DNA of 64,000 nucleotides from Rallus limicola (Eukaryota; Chordata; Aves; Gruiformes; Rallidae). The stretch is taken from the NCBI GenBank assembly GCA_022605955.1, contig JAKCOZ010000021.1, positions 10,150,501 to 10,214,500 on the forward strand, written 5' to 3'. The position numbers were made by a program, and so were the translations under genes. How positions within the stretch are numbered: the stretch's first letter is position 1; each line of letters begins with the position of its first letter. Shown in pieces: positions 20,901 through 34,134 of the stretch. Below the pieces are notes generated by a model, which ran no database searches, had not been told where the DNA came from, and worked only from the letters and a program-made list of their open reading frames with translations.

Positions 20901-22728
20901 TTAACTCTACTTTTTCTAGAGACAACAAAGAAAAACTGCCATAACAGAAAAAAAAAAATCTGTTAAACCTTTAGAAAAGCAATACCAGTAAATGTTTAAT
21001 ATAAAAAAGGACACAACTACACTCTATTCACTACTTTAAAACACTGAGCAACTGTAGTAAGAGTTTAAAGCAATTTTTTTTTTCCTCATGGCTCACGGGG
21101 TTCACTCCACATAAATTATTTTATTCACTTTGGGCATTCCAGTAATCTAAAAGCTAAATAAAGCTTTCTAATATATTTGCAAGTGTTAAGTGAATAAAGT
21201 CACATCAGGACTATGACGTGGCACATACAAAACTAATACTGACCTGGACTATTTAGAATACTGTGAGGCAGGCAACAGCAGTATTTTCAACTTCCTACTA
21301 ATTCCATCAAAATTCTCAAAGTTATTAGCTTCTGTGTAGAGGAAATACTAAAACACACAAGAAAGGAAGTGACAGGAATTGTTAAATAGGAAGTTGTGAA
21401 CTCTGCTTTACCTGTTTAAAAAAAATACATAAAGAAAAAAGAAATCTACATCATCTTTAGTGGTAAACTTCATTTCCTTGAAGATGTTTGTACCATACGT
21501 TGTTTTACTTGCTTTCCTGAGATGCAAGTTTTTAAGTATGAGAGGGGTTACTAGATTTATTTTGTGCCAAGAACCCTGTTCATTCAAAATGAAGAACCAT
21601 ATGTTAGGACAGGTACCAGCTCTGTAATGTAAGTGGGCTTCCCTCCCAAATTCTGCTCCTTCCCTCCTGCATTCAGGCACAATACAAAAATCACAGCAGG
21701 TTCTTATCTATGGCTTAAGAATGCTTCACTCTGTTGGCCATTAGTAGGAGCACAGGAAATGGAACTAAGGACTCCTTCTGCCAAAGCACACTCATTACAC
21801 TGCTACCACCCCTCCTAAGGACAGTCAAGTTTAAAGAGACTTCATCATTAACAGGATTTCACAAACCATGGTCATGCCTCTACGTGCAGAAAGCAGCCAG
21901 GCATGAGCTTTGCTCCTACAACAGAACCAGCAACAGTCATGTTCTTAGTAGTTATGCTCCAGCATATGGTCCAAGTCTGTACTTGGGAACTTTAAATGCC
22001 CCTAACAGCTTGAATACCATTCCAAGAAATAAGTTACAGGTATCCTTTCTTAAACTAATTTCAAGAAGACTTTTGGACTGAAATTTGGGAAACACGGTGG
22101 ATTACAAATTCGCATAAACAGCTCCTTTGGGATGGGATCTGTTTAACATGGCTGTCCCTGTCACAATCCCAGATGCTCGCTTCCCTGTACTTACCCTATT
22201 CAAATTTGGAAAGGAAAATTTTAGTGATGATTAAAAGCATACTGAATTAATTGAATGGTGCAACCTACAGGTTGCCAAGCTACTGCAATGCACACAAAAA
22301 CCTGCTGAGAACAAACAGTACTGCTGAAAACAGATGTTAGATAAAGCTACTCCTGTTTTCCCACATGACTGCCTAATATGTGTTTAAGAAGCCAATCTGA
22401 GTTCAGTTGGTTTAATGTTAAACAGCTCTCTAAACCTGAGATGATCAGCTCACTATCTGTGGAGCAAACACTGTTTGGGGGTGCAGACACTGATCCTGCG
22501 AATGCCAACCTACACACCTGGCACCATGAGCGTGGGGGGTGTGAGGCGGCCTGACAAATGCACCACAAGCACATCGGCTGGTGCTGGGCCAGAGCAGGCT
22601 GACCACCCTGCACGTGGCTCCAGGACACTGGCTGGCCACCTCTGTTCTACACCCAGGCTGAACAGAAGAAGTTGCACTTCAAGCTGAACGTTTACGCAAC
22701 TACTTCCAGAGTAGTAAACTGTTCTAAG

Positions 22729-22760
22729 AAAAAAAAAAAAAAAAAAAAAAAAAGAGAGAG
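22729..22760. repeat. Poly(A) tract with GA tail
   Basis: About 25 uninterrupted A bases are followed by GAGAGAG. On the PTPN1 coding strand this is a CT/T run deep in intron 1. No retrotransposon body is recognised on its left side. Confidence 0.85.
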
Positions 22761-25700
22761 AAAAATCAATACTTTTTTGGAAAGAGGCACTTAACCCTTA
22801 AATGCTGGCAGAAGAGATGTAATGTTTCCTGAAGTGACACTCAGGAGTTAAGCTCATTAGATCTGAGGTAGGTTTCTAAGCCCATGAAGTCTTTAGTTGG
22901 AGTGGATATCAACACTGCATTTTACCTATCATAAGTATAGTTTCTAGTGTGTGCACTTATTTCTCAGGCAGGAAAGGTGAATAAAAGTATGTCTTTAAAA
23001 AAGACAATGTGTAAGAAAATGTACCTATGGCCAACAAGCCTGAGAACTTCCTGTGGAAAGATACAACCACTCCCTTAACCCAAAAGCAGCCATACCTTAA
23101 ATGCAAAGATTTATTATGTGCTTTATTTCTCAAAGTTGCAAAGCAGTACTTTAAGATGCTGACAGAACCAATCCTGTGTTACTGGTGTTGCCTTTGCAGC
23201 AAGAGAGAGCTTTCACCTCTAGCTGTGCAGGTTATCTTCTCCCCATCTGACAGCAACTGAGAGTTTAAAAAACAAATGTCAGTGTTTAACAGGCACATCA
23301 CGTAACCAAGATAAGCTTCGAAGACATCCCAATGCAGGACACATTAGCACTTTGCACTCCAGTACATGAAAAAGACTGCAAAACTCGACAAGCTAGGCCT
23401 TCAAAAGACTATTTAATCCTCCCCATGCTAATGAAACAGATTTGTGAGTGAAATTAAGTTGCATGGATCAGATGAGATAAAACTGTTTTGCCACTTCATG
23501 CATCTACTAATACTGCTAGTTTAAAATAATTCACTCTGAGAACACCAACTGATATAGCAAAGCCAGGCACCTCCTGCAGCTCTGCATGACTTCTGTTATC
23601 TCCTGTACTCCTTTACAGCCCAGGCACGGGGCTGTACCTAACCCACCACACCCCACAGCTCCCCTACACTCTTGCTCATCATCTTCCACTTCCTGCCAGC
23701 CAGAGCCAGTTATCAGTCTTGACTAAACATGATTTATAATTTGGTGGCTATCTCAAACTCCTGTTTGCAGTCTTAGCACGTATCCGGAACACTTACAGGA
23801 AAATGAAAAAAAAATAAATGCAGTAACTTCCAAACATCTTCAAAACACCTCCCACCCCATCACATCCCTTTCCACTCCCCTGCCCCGCAAAGGGCTGTTT
23901 CACTGAAGACTTCCAAACACTGATCCACAAATAAAGCTATCAACTCTTAGACTCACACACAAGTACCTCACCTCTTCTTACATAAAGAGTGCTGAGGGCA
24001 AAACACTTACTGGAACACGGGATTATTTCTCTCCAAGTATTCCAAGATACAATTTTGTGTGTAGAGAGCCAGTTTTGTATGCAGAAGACATCAGCAGCAA
24101 AGGTTTTAGTACAAGAAAACCCTAATGATGTAGGTGCTGTTGCATGAAACAGTACATGTTTGAGTGCTTGCTCATAACTAGGTAGCAATATTGTCTTCTT
24201 TAGCTACTTTAAAGTGAGTTTCACCACCCTACATCCCCACTCCACTTGGTAGAGAACTTAAGACACAACAGCAAGTAAGAAATTCCCTGCTGTCAGCCAG
24301 GCACAGAAAGTAGCCTTTACACCACCAAAGACTGCGAAAGGCAGGCAAGTAAAGCCCAGCACTACACACTTGCTCCCAACAGAGGTTCTGAATGGTTAGC
24401 TTTGCACACAGCATAAACAAGAAATCAATGACAAATAAGGCATAAGTCAGTAGTTTCCATTAAGTCTTTCTGCTCTGTCTGCTTCTTGACAAGCTTTAAA
24501 AAGACTTGTAAGATTAGACCTCTCCACTAATGCTCTCATGTTGGCTAATAAATCCAGTAACTTAGCAGCTGTAAAGATTTTACATATTTTCAACCTCCTG
24601 TTCCAGTCTTTCACCTCCAGTGAAAACAGGGTGAGTCTGATGGGCACAGACCAAACAAGCTCCAGAACCCAGGGTCTCACCTCCAGAGAGGACAGCTGAC
24701 TGCCTCAGGGCTTTGCCTCTCTGGCTGCTTAGACTCCCTTTTCCCAAGACTCTGCCCCCCACGCTCATCATCCCACTGCCAACCAGAGCCAGAGTGCTCA
24801 ACCAACCACCCCCCCAACTCTACACTGCCTTTTTCACCACCCTATCAATTCAACCACAGTTAGTGTTGTAATATGCAAGAATAAAAAGGGTGGGTTTGTT
24901 GGTTCACAACATGTTGTACTTCATGTATTTACTACAGTAGTTATGAAACAGACCAAACGCAAATCTGCTCTGGTCACGAAACACTTCAGGCCAGTTCTGA
25001 GAAGGTATCAGTACCGGGAATGAAAACACTGTACAAGCTGAAACAACATTCTTCTTCATGTCACCCTTAGACACCACTGAGCACTGCCCAGTCCTAGGCA
25101 ACAACTGCGATTTAATGTGAAAATTCTTACCAGTCAGAACTCTGAGAAGCAAGAACAATGCTGCTTTCCAACTTAACTCTTAAGGGAGTAAAGAACATCT
25201 TGCAGAGTTGGGGAGCTGTCCACTCCCCCATATTGCACTGGTTAAAATTTCCCCCCTTTTTCTTCCATTTCTGGAAACATTCAGAAAATTTTTTAAAATG
25301 TGGCCATATATTCCGGCTACACAATATTTTTCCAGTTCTTGCTCCACTGACTCACCCTCTCCTCCTTTCCAGCAGAGGTTCCCCTTACTAGAACCACTAG
25401 CTCAGGTCAGAGTTCTGTCTTTCCAGGGCTCCCACCTTCAGCCACTTACACCCACACAGTGCAGAGGAAGGACATACAATTCCACTCAGGGATGGCAGAG
25501 GTTTAGTCCTGCTTCAAGCATCTGCGATGGCTGTACAGAAGACAGGGGGAAAAACAGGCCCTGCACAGTCTAATGGATTGGAGCTCTTCTGAATGAGCAT
25601 GGGTTATTTTTCCTGTCAGAAAAAGGAAGTATACTTTTCCTTACTCAAAGATGCATTTTTAAAATAGATTTCACATTTTACTTCCTGCAATCACATTAAA

Positions 25701-27760
25701 AGGTCACACTGTTTATGCTACTGTAACCTGTTACTGTGGGATTGGAAATTATATAAACAAGCAATTCTCATTCAAATGTGCACAAGGGAGGAAGGTTATG
25801 AGAACATTCCTCTTCATGTGTAGAACACTTGTTCTTGTTCCAAATAAATATAAAGAATCTGAGAAACAGAGTGTCTTTTGTGGAACGGCTCCCAGCATCA
25901 AGTACTTGATGAATCAAGCACTTCACAGAAGCAGCATTACATTCTAGGAACTTGAGATATAAAAAAAAAAAGCACCTGAAAGATCACAAATACAACAGCT
26001 ACTTTAAGTTCAAAATACTACCATTTAGTAGCATCTTTAGCAAGCAAATATTTTGGCCCCAAAAGTACAGCAAGCTTTCTTCCCACAGTGCACAGTGACC
26101 TTGCAGCCCATGGTGAGAGCTGCACAGCTCCACACTTGCCCCTGGTACTGCAGGGAAGTTTTCTGTAATCTCATACTCAGGCAGAACGCAAAACCTGCTT
26201 TGTTGTTGCTTTATTTCCTATTTCTACTTAAGCAGAAACTATTTTAACCTTCTAAGCACAGGGAAAAGACTGCACCACAGGACCCAAATCTTATATAACA
26301 ATCTCTTAACAGTTGGTGAGACAAGTAAATCTTCATCATTGATCGCTTCACCCTCAGTGCTGAAGGTGACTTTTACCCCTTGAACCATGTGGTCCCAAAG
26401 CCTCCACAACCACTGTGAGCTGGGACAGCTACGGAGCTCCTTAACAGCCTGCATCCTGACACTGAAGGCAAGATGTTCTGTACACAAAGTACAAATCAGT
26501 TATTAGGAATTAAACATGACTTTAATGTAGCAGTATGCTACTTAAGCAAATCCAACAGAAGGTTAATGCTGGATTCAGCAGAAAGGTTTTTTTCTCTATT
26601 TTCTTTCATGGAAGGTATACCCAGCAAGGAAGCAGGACTGTCCAAATATATTTTTCATTCCACAGGCTAGCAAACTGACAATGAAATAATAAACATGCTC
26701 AGTAGCAGTGACACCAAAAGAATTATGCTTAAAAGTATAGTATAGCTTATCATTCTGACAAGGACAGGTAGGAGATAGACAGTAAAGGTTAAATACTAAA
26801 GCAAAAATATTAACAAAACACACACATTTTGGGAGGAATCACATCTGACAGGGCTGATGACATATTCTGAATTGAAAAAAATATAAAGACCAGCTACAAG
26901 GATTAAAAACACAGCTCTTGAGTAAGCCTGCTGTATTTATGTTGCTTCCACAAGCAGTTGCCCTTTACCAACTCATTACCACTTATGAATGCAAAAGCAA
27001 TAACTTATGGAAATAATGTATTTACCAGTCCATATTTTAGGATAAAGTATTGTGTAAAATGAAAGCATATGGAAACAGAACCTACAGAAGTAAAAATAAG
27101 GAAAAAAAACCCAAACCTTTCCAGAACTTTCATATTATGCTACCTTGTTTTCCTTCACAACAAAAGGGTCAGATTTTTCAATGCTGTCCTAGGAACCTTT
27201 TTTTCTTAAATGTAGAAAGCACAAACGCAACTTGAAAGTAGATCAGCTATCACTATTAGAAGAATCACATGAATTTCCAAGAATCACTTTTATCACTTTT
27301 TCTTAGTATAATATGACAGGCAAGCTGCTGAATCTTAGTGTTTTGCGTGGGTGAGAGAAAAAGTACATCTAAATTCACAGGGTTTGGAAGAAAATGAATT
27401 GGCATTTGTACTACATGATGTACAAAGTGAGCACACAAAGGCATTCTGATGCTGTATCATAGCCTCTCCCAGCCAAACCAGCAAGGGCATGTCTGCTGGC
27501 ACCAGAAAGATAAACAAAAAATGTTTTCTTGTGCAAATCAACATGAAACAAGTTGACCAATGACTAGGGAAAAAAATGCTAAGTGCTGTCAGCATGAAAG
27601 CTTTGGATCAAGTTTATGTTATTAATTCTGAACACCAAAGAGAATCTATTTCTACATTTACATAAACTTGCTTCTTTCAGGAAAAACCATCGATGTCACA
27701 AGGGCTGCTTTCCTCTCAGAGTCACGCTGTACTCACTTCTACAGATGTGCAGATACAAGC

Positions 27761-27780
27761 GGTCTAGTCTGGTCTAGTCT
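27761..27780. repeat. 10-bp tandem doublet
   Basis: GGTCTAGTCT occurs twice, head to tail and without mismatch, in PTPN1 intron 1. It is probably a replication-slippage product. Confidence 0.8.
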
Positions 27781-30700
27781 TTTAAAAATAATGGTTTTCA
27801 TTTCTGTAACTCTGTAAAATGCCTGAACACCGACAGCACTTCAGATCAGCACTGAAGGTGACAGAAAACCTTAGGCAATCTTCTAACATTTGTACCTCAG
27901 TTTATACTAATCCTTTATCCACATTGATATTCCAGAAATAACCAGAGTTAAGTGAACTTCAATATGAAATCCTACACTCAGGAACATACTAACCAACCAC
28001 TCCAGTTAAAGGGTTGGGTTTTCTCATTTCTTCTGTTATTTAGCTAGGTTTATAGCACAATCTTACTTTTTAAAATATTTCATCAAATTGTTGTTAATAA
28101 GCCTCCTACTCAACTCACATTTGGAAAACTTTCCCTCTGTGCAGAGAACTTATCCCTTCCACTACTGAACAACAGGCCTCTGTTTCAAAAGAAAACAAAA
28201 TTGCAAGAAAGACCAGGCCATACAAGAAAACACTGAATTGCCTGAAACATCACAGGAGCTGAGCTCTTTGTTCCACAGTGCTCACCTAATTTACAAGTAG
28301 GTACTTAAAAAAAAAAATCAATCAAGAAAAACTACCAAAAAAATCCCAAAACCTACTAGAAAAGTACTTAATATATTATCTGTAATAGGATGTTGATACC
28401 ATATCCATGTTTTTCATTCCTTCTCTTCTGTGTTACAACAGGCAATAGAATAATTTTCTATTAAAAGAAAAAAAGCTCTAACACTTTATTCAATATAAAT
28501 CTTATCTTGCTTATGGTGAGACTAAAGAAAAAACTAGTTAGTTTGATTATGGGAAAACAGATTCAGTGGCATATCTGGTGCCTGAAACAACCCACCCATT
28601 CTCACATTCACTGGAATGAATACAAGGGGAACATGACGTTAAGCTTTTACCCCTTTTCACAGTTTTTACCTTTTGGTTGTAAACTCTTTCCTCCTCCATT
28701 TTAATTAAAAGATGTACACTTTGAATCCTGCATGAATTCCAAATTTAGAAAATCAGTTAGTACTCTCAGGTATTTAATGAAGCTAAATTCACAGTCCAAA
28801 CAGATCATCGTGTCGTGCTAGTGACACTGATCTAAAACCTGAGCATTCATTCCTATGTTGCCAAGAAAGCAGCAGTGATATTTTGGTGGAAACCATGGCT
28901 TCAAAAGACTCAGCTAAAGAGAACACTGGGAGAAAGTCCATTTGCAAGGCAAGTATTACAAGAAAGATTTCTTCTAATTTTCACTTATCTACAGGATGAC
29001 CTGTTAGTTCAAACCTACCCTGAATATTTAGAAGGTTATTTTAGTTTCAGAAATACTTGGTCTACCACTACATTTTACTCCCTACTTAGGAGGGCTATTT
29101 CTGTTTGAACTGAACATCATTTGGCACGTGCCCAACACTGCATTCTCCTTAACTGTCAGTTTCCTTCTATATATAATAATTTTAGAACAGACAGAGAAGG
29201 GAAGAGGTGTAAGTAATATGTGTAAAAGCACTGAAACCATAAAAACCTTCCAAAGGTGCGCAGCAGCAGTGTAGTAACTATCTGCACCTTGTAGGATGTC
29301 TCTATTTTTCCCAAATGATACACTCTCAGCATTAAGCCAGAATAGGCTCAAATTCTACTCACAGCAATGCTATCACAGACGAGTTGGATGTGAGTACTTA
29401 GAATTTAAACTCTGGAAAAAAAGCAAACCTAAGCTGCTCAGTGGCTCCATGGAAGGGGACTTGAGCAATCTCATGTGTGCCATCAGGAGACAGAATTGGT
29501 CTTGATCTGAAAGAGTTAGTAGTACAACTAACCAATGCAGCAGAGAGCCCTGAAACATGCTGAACTATCACTTACAACTGCAAGTAAAGTGGGGCTTTCA
29601 CAGAGAGGATATCAACTTTGCAAGCCACACAGATAGTTCATCATCCTTATCCTCTCCCACGCTTGTATCAAGATTCAGTGGCTGCACAGCACTGGAAAAC
29701 ACAGAGTATCTTTAGCTGTACTGAAGAAAAAAAGTCTCCCTGCAACTATCAGTTATAAACTAGCTTTCCATAACCAGAGCCAATTAAGCTAAGCCTCGAA
29801 TGAATCAACACAGCACGAATTAAGAACCGGCGAGGCGTGCATGCAGAGACCTGTATTTTCAAGTAGTAGGAACTGGCAGAATGGAGCACAAAGATGCATT
29901 TATAATAAGTCATGCTCATGCCACAGTTTATCTGCTGCAAAGAAGCCGAAAGTGTTTTAGTACCGAAGCAAAAGAGCAACCCAAACGCTTAGTCTGCAGC
30001 AGCACAAATTCTCAACGCTCACTACAGCTTATAAACCAAAAACATGAGTAGAACTTCCTGTTCATTTACTTTAAATACACAACACAACCACACTAGTATA
30101 AGCCAACAGGGTCAACCATTTGACAGTTTACTTTCGACATTAAAATCTATCTACACATTCTACAAATGTTCTTCCAGAGACTGTCACTACATAAAAAACC
30201 ATTCCAAGCCTTTTATTGAGAGACACCCAAAATGTCTGAGATAGCTTTCTATTTTCCTCCCATAATCTGGGTAAAACTTTTATTGCAGTATTTTAGTTTG
30301 GCTTAGAGAGGTGTGTGTGGAGGGGGGGTGTTAACATTCATATTAATATTAATCTAAAATAACCTCAAAAATTAGTAAAGAAACTGAGAACAGCTATGTG
30401 TCTCTTGCATGCCTCATGAGACACTGCACTTCAGAGCACACACACACAGTATAACTAGTGCTGCTTTCTGTATCCTCACTTCCTAACACATTTGAACATC
30501 TAGACTGTACGCAGTTTGTTCTTATTTTATATACTAACTACAAAAAAGGGAAAAGAGCATACATTTTCATTGCATTTCGCTGTTCTCATGGAAAACTCTG
30601 TATGAGCAGTCCCCAAAGATGTTTCTGTAAAACAGTGTCAGGTCTGCCTCCATCCATACCTAGTTGAGTGGTAGATCCATCAATAATTCAGGGGTATCTT

Positions 30701-33700
30701 TACTGTTAGTGACAACCACAACGATATTCATGTCATTAGCCAACATACCTCATAAACACAAGAAGCAACTCTACCTGTAGTTGAGGGTTGTGCTTTTGAG
30801 ACTCTTATCATTCTATCACCATATGTAAGAAGTTAGAAAATAAAAAGCACCCTAAAATTCTGAAAGACTTCTGTGTATAAAATGACTATTAAAAGCCGAT
30901 ATAGTGCTCACTGAGCAAATGAAAATTCGATGTTCCTTTGATACTCTGGACAAGTTATCTGTGTGTTTTTTTTCTGCTCTAACAGCAACCTTAAACTGCT
31001 CTTTTCTTACCTTTGGGCTATTGCTTTTTTGTTGTGACACCTCCAGAGCGAATGCTTTTCATTCCTATTGATACCTGTGCAAGGTGCGCATCATTCACGT
31101 ACCCTGAAGCATTTGTTTTCTGCTGCACACCTTTACCACAGTATCACACTGCAAAGCTCATATCATCTACTGTCCATTCTCCTTTAACTTAATGTTTTGT
31201 GGAACAGGACTTTAAGTTGAATGGGTGCATCTTATGCTTTGACCAGGTCTTATTTTATTAGTTACCTTCTAAGTACATTTCTCTACTTACTATACAAGTG
31301 CTGGCCAGAACCAGACTACTCTTTTTTTTTTCTCTATTGGGAACAACCTTTACAGGCTCTCACAGCCCATAGCTCTTGTAGCAAGTAAATCTAGATGAAG
31401 GTAAGGGACAGCACTGGGTATTAAAACCAAAACAAAACAAAAAAGCAACAAGAAACAACACAACATGAAGAAATTCATTGGTGTTCACTCTGTTTTCACC
31501 AGCTACAGTAGCGAAGTTTCACTAAACATGCCCAAAACAAAATTGTCACAAATACCTACACAAGGTCTTTATTTTGAGATGTTTTTGTTTCCATCCTGTG
31601 ATTATTTACATTTTTAAAAAATTAAATAAATTTTATTTTTTCAGAACTACTTATTATCACAGCTGAACATAGCTTCCCCTTGTCAAAACAAGAGCAGCAA
31701 TTTTAACCCTTCAAAGTCACGTGGCCCCCCCAGAAGAGTCTACTTGTAGCCAGCCTTCCAATTAGCTTCACCTCCCTGTAGCATTCACAATTCCTTGCTT
31801 AGATACAGTGCAGCTCTGTATCTCCAGATAATAGATTTAGCCAAGAAACAAGAGGAAGTGTCTGACAGTAAACTGCTTTATGCTTCACTTGGAATCATGG
31901 TGAACAGCTTGATTTTAGCAGTTACAATCATACACCTAGACACCAGAAGCCTGTGGTACAATTAACTTGGGAAGACTTTTTTCTGCACCAATAACACATT
32001 GGTGTTCTACTTTCCTGTGCTCATTCCTCAGGCAAAGATTGGCATTTGTAAGAAAACCGCACTGTTAATGTCACAGCCCAGACATCAAGCGCATGGATTA
32101 CAGTAAAGTACGTTGTTCTTCCAGATGTACATGATCTGCCAAGCTGTCATTTTCAACAGCTGATACTTAAAAGCAGGATGCAGCCAAGAAACTGAGTTAC
32201 ATGACATAGATGCACATACCTACTGATCAATCTTAATGAAAAAAAACCCAAGCAGCAACCCCACCTCTTGTGCTTGTCAATAGTTGGATGCAAATCAAAG
32301 AATCACTTCAGGGGTTTTGTTTCGTTTTGGTTTTTTTAATGAATTTTATTCCTCAATCAAACCTCGTGTTGTGCCACAGTGAGCAGGCAAATGAGTCACA
32401 TTCAAAGAAAGCAGGACAAAAATATCACTGAATGCTGATCCCACACTGAAAATATGCCACAGTCCCTCATTCTCCTCACACATTTCAATTCTGTAATTAA
32501 GTTGTACCCATAAAACTATACCACCAGCATTAGAAAGCTGTATTACTCAAAATCACTTCCCAAGCGCTAAGCCTGCAACATACCAAATCATCCAGAACAG
32601 CAAAAGCATAACGTCATACACACACATGACTTTCTACTGATGCAGCAAGCGAGCACTGAAACTGTGCAGGAAATTAAATACTCCAACAAAAACCGGACCT
32701 TCTGAAGGGCACGCTCAAAATTTCATGCATATTCTCTAACTGCCAAACAATTGGAGATACTCATGCTGTGAGCTGCTACTTTTACAACGGTCCTGTCGTG
32801 TTCTGAAACCACAGTTCATTTATTTCACTTTTATAAAACTCCGCTCCCTCTTTTAAATGGCTGTTTCCAGAGAAATCCTTAGTAAAAAGGAAGCAAAGCC
32901 AACCTTCTGTGTTGCAAATTTGAACTTAAAGCTCGTTAGTTTATGCAATACACCAGCTTAAACATTCAAATGGATTTTACAGTAACGCCACCTGACCTGA
33001 CTGAACACTTCCACCCAACTGTTCTCATACTGCACCTCCTCTTGAACTTCATTTTAGATAAATGGGCAAAGAACCTTTTGAAGAGTCCCAATTTCTGTTC
33101 CTAGACTCACGACGCTAAATCCCGTTTGCAAACACTCTGACAAGCATGCGTGTTCACCACAGGGGCTTCTTAAAACGTCACAAAAATCTAAACGCAGCAA
33201 CAAAACCCAGTACCAGGTAACTGCACAAGTATTACCGACAGGCTGTTTGCAGGCTCTGCCCTATTAATGTGACAGAAAAGCTAGGGACATGCCATGCTCC
33301 ATCACCCTCGGTAAAAAGAAGAAAGCACTGCCCGGCACTCGGACCCAGCCCCTCACGGAGAGGAAGGGGCAGCGAAGCAGCTTCACCAGGGTCCTGAGAA
33401 CTTACGCCCGGCCTCTCCAAACGGGCCCTGGGACGGGAGCCTGGCGGAGGAGTCCCGACGGGGACACCCCAGGCACGCTCGGCAGCGCGGGGGAGCCCAG
33501 CAGATCCGCCGAGCACCGGAGCGCAGCGGGACGCGCCCCCGCAACGAGCGGGGTCCCCGCGGCAGCAGCCTCCGGCGCTCCCCGCCCGCGCCAGCGCCAG
33601 GAAAAGGGGGCGAGGAGCTCTGCTCCGCCGGGGGAGGCTTGGGGGGCAGAGCGGGGCCTCCCCTGCCCCCTCAACGCCGGGCCGCGGGGGAAGGGGAGCA

Positions 33701-33823
33701 CGGCGAGGCGGGGGGAGCCCACGGCGTGCTGCGGGAGGGAAGCGCAGTAGGGGGAAGGGAAGGCTTCGACCCTCGGAGAGGGGAGGCGGTGGGCAGCGCT
33801 CTCCGCGCTGGGCCCTCGGCAGC

Positions 33824-33848
33824 CGGGGGTGGAGGCGGGCAGAACGGG
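33824..33848 (+). promoter_or_regulatory. G-quadruplex-capable G-run array (moderate)
   Basis: Runs of five, three and four G bases separated by loops of 6-7 bases, with nearby GG pairs, lie at the start of PTPN1 intron 1 on the + (template) strand. A fold is plausible but weaker than the neighbouring array at 33858. Confidence 0.5.
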
Positions 33849-33857
33849 GCGGCAGCA

Positions 33858-33884
33858 GGGAGAGGGAGAGGGCGAGGGAAGGGG
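33858..33884 (+). promoter_or_regulatory. Strong G-quadruplex motif in the 5' end of intron 1
   Basis: Five consecutive G runs (GGG, GGG, GGG, GGG, GGGG) are separated by loops of 3, 3, 3 and 2 bases, all AGA, CGA or AA. This fits the strict G3N1-7 quadruplex rule with very short loops. It lies 59-85 bases after the exon 1 donor, on the strand that serves as template for PTPN1. Confidence 0.75.
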
Positions 33885-33942
33885 CGCTCCCCCGCACAGC
33901 GCTGGGGCTGGGGGCAGCGCCGGGCGGGCTGCTGCCCCTCAC

Positions 33943-34005
33943 CTGGTAGATGGCGGCCCAGCTGGAGGCCTGGTCGAGCCGGTGGAACTCCTTCTCGATC
34001 TCCAT
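33943..34005 (-). CDS. PTPN1: PTPN1 exon 1 coding part, residues 1-21
   Basis: This exon encodes the extreme N-terminal helix of the PTP1B catalytic domain. It reads MEIEKEF, then HRLDQASSWAAIYQ (21 codons, 63 bp), and ends CAG at a consensus donor GTGAGG (33942-33937). Tyr20, a reported phosphorylation site in the mammalian protein, and the conserved SWAAIYQ segment are present. The ATG (34005-34003) has a strong Kozak context, GCC before it and G at +4, and lies inside the CpG island. I chose this start because it aligns exactly with the known N-terminus of the family. An in-frame ATG 33 codons upstream is treated separately. The exon is far richer in G+C than exons 2-5, as expected for a first exon in a CpG island. 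Confidence 0.97.
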
Positions 34006-34104
34006 GGCGGGGGCGCCGCGCCAGGCCTGGCCCCCCGGCGCCGCTCCCGCCCGCCGCTCCAGCAGCTCCGGCTGCTCCCGAGGCCGCGGCTGCCCGCTCT
34101 GCAT
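34006..34104 (-). CDS. PTPN1: Possible in-frame 33-codon N-terminal extension of PTPN1
   Basis: An upstream ATG at 34104-34102 is in frame with the accepted start and no stop lies between, so initiation there would add 33 residues. The extension (starting MQSGQPRPREQPELL) is rich in Arg, Pro, Gly and Ala and shows no known domain or signal peptide. The first in-frame stop upstream is a TAG ten codons before this ATG, so no earlier start is possible. The Kozak context is moderate (G at -3, C at +4) against strong at the usual start. It is most likely 5' UTR with leaky scanning, or lies upstream of the main transcription start. The accepted mammalian protein starts at MEMEKEF. Confidence 0.25.
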
Positions 34105-34124
34105 GTCACCCCTCCCTGCTCCCC

Positions 34125-34134
34125 GCCGGAACTA
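34125..34134. promoter_or_regulatory. ETS-type site upstream of the PTPN1 start
   Basis: GCCGGAACTA contains the CCGGAA core recognised by GABPA/ELK-type ETS factors. It lies about 120 bases upstream of the PTPN1 ATG in the CpG island, a typical place for such sites in TATA-less promoters. The call is by motif only. Confidence 0.5.

Larger units (their letters stand above)
6598..33942 (-). other. PTPN1: PTPN1 intron 1 (about 27.3 kb)
   Basis: This single intron takes up over 40% of the window. It runs from the exon 1 donor GTGAGG to the acceptor before exon 2. I find no coding exon, no recognisable CR1 copy, no LTR element and no RNA gene in it. It contains A/T-rich tracts (7880-7930, 15299-15325, 22729-22760), two hairpin-forming inverted repeats (14084-14125, 15733-15758), an octamer-type palindrome (17891-17902), a 10-bp doublet (27761-27780) and, at its 5' end, the G-run arrays of the CpG island. 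The open frames it holds are at most 135 codons, with composition of non-coding DNA. A large first intron is usual for PTPN1 in other vertebrates and often holds enhancers; that is inference here. Confidence 0.93.

Noticed and set aside
22729..22760. Poly(A) tract considered as the tail of a processed pseudogene
   Set aside because: No cDNA-like sequence is recognisable on the left side and no target-site duplication is visible.
33232..34104. 290-codon open frame on the minus strand over PTPN1 exon 1
   Set aside because: Only its first part (exon 1 and the possible extension) is plausible. After the GTGAGG donor it is a GC-rich intron read-through with no known domain.
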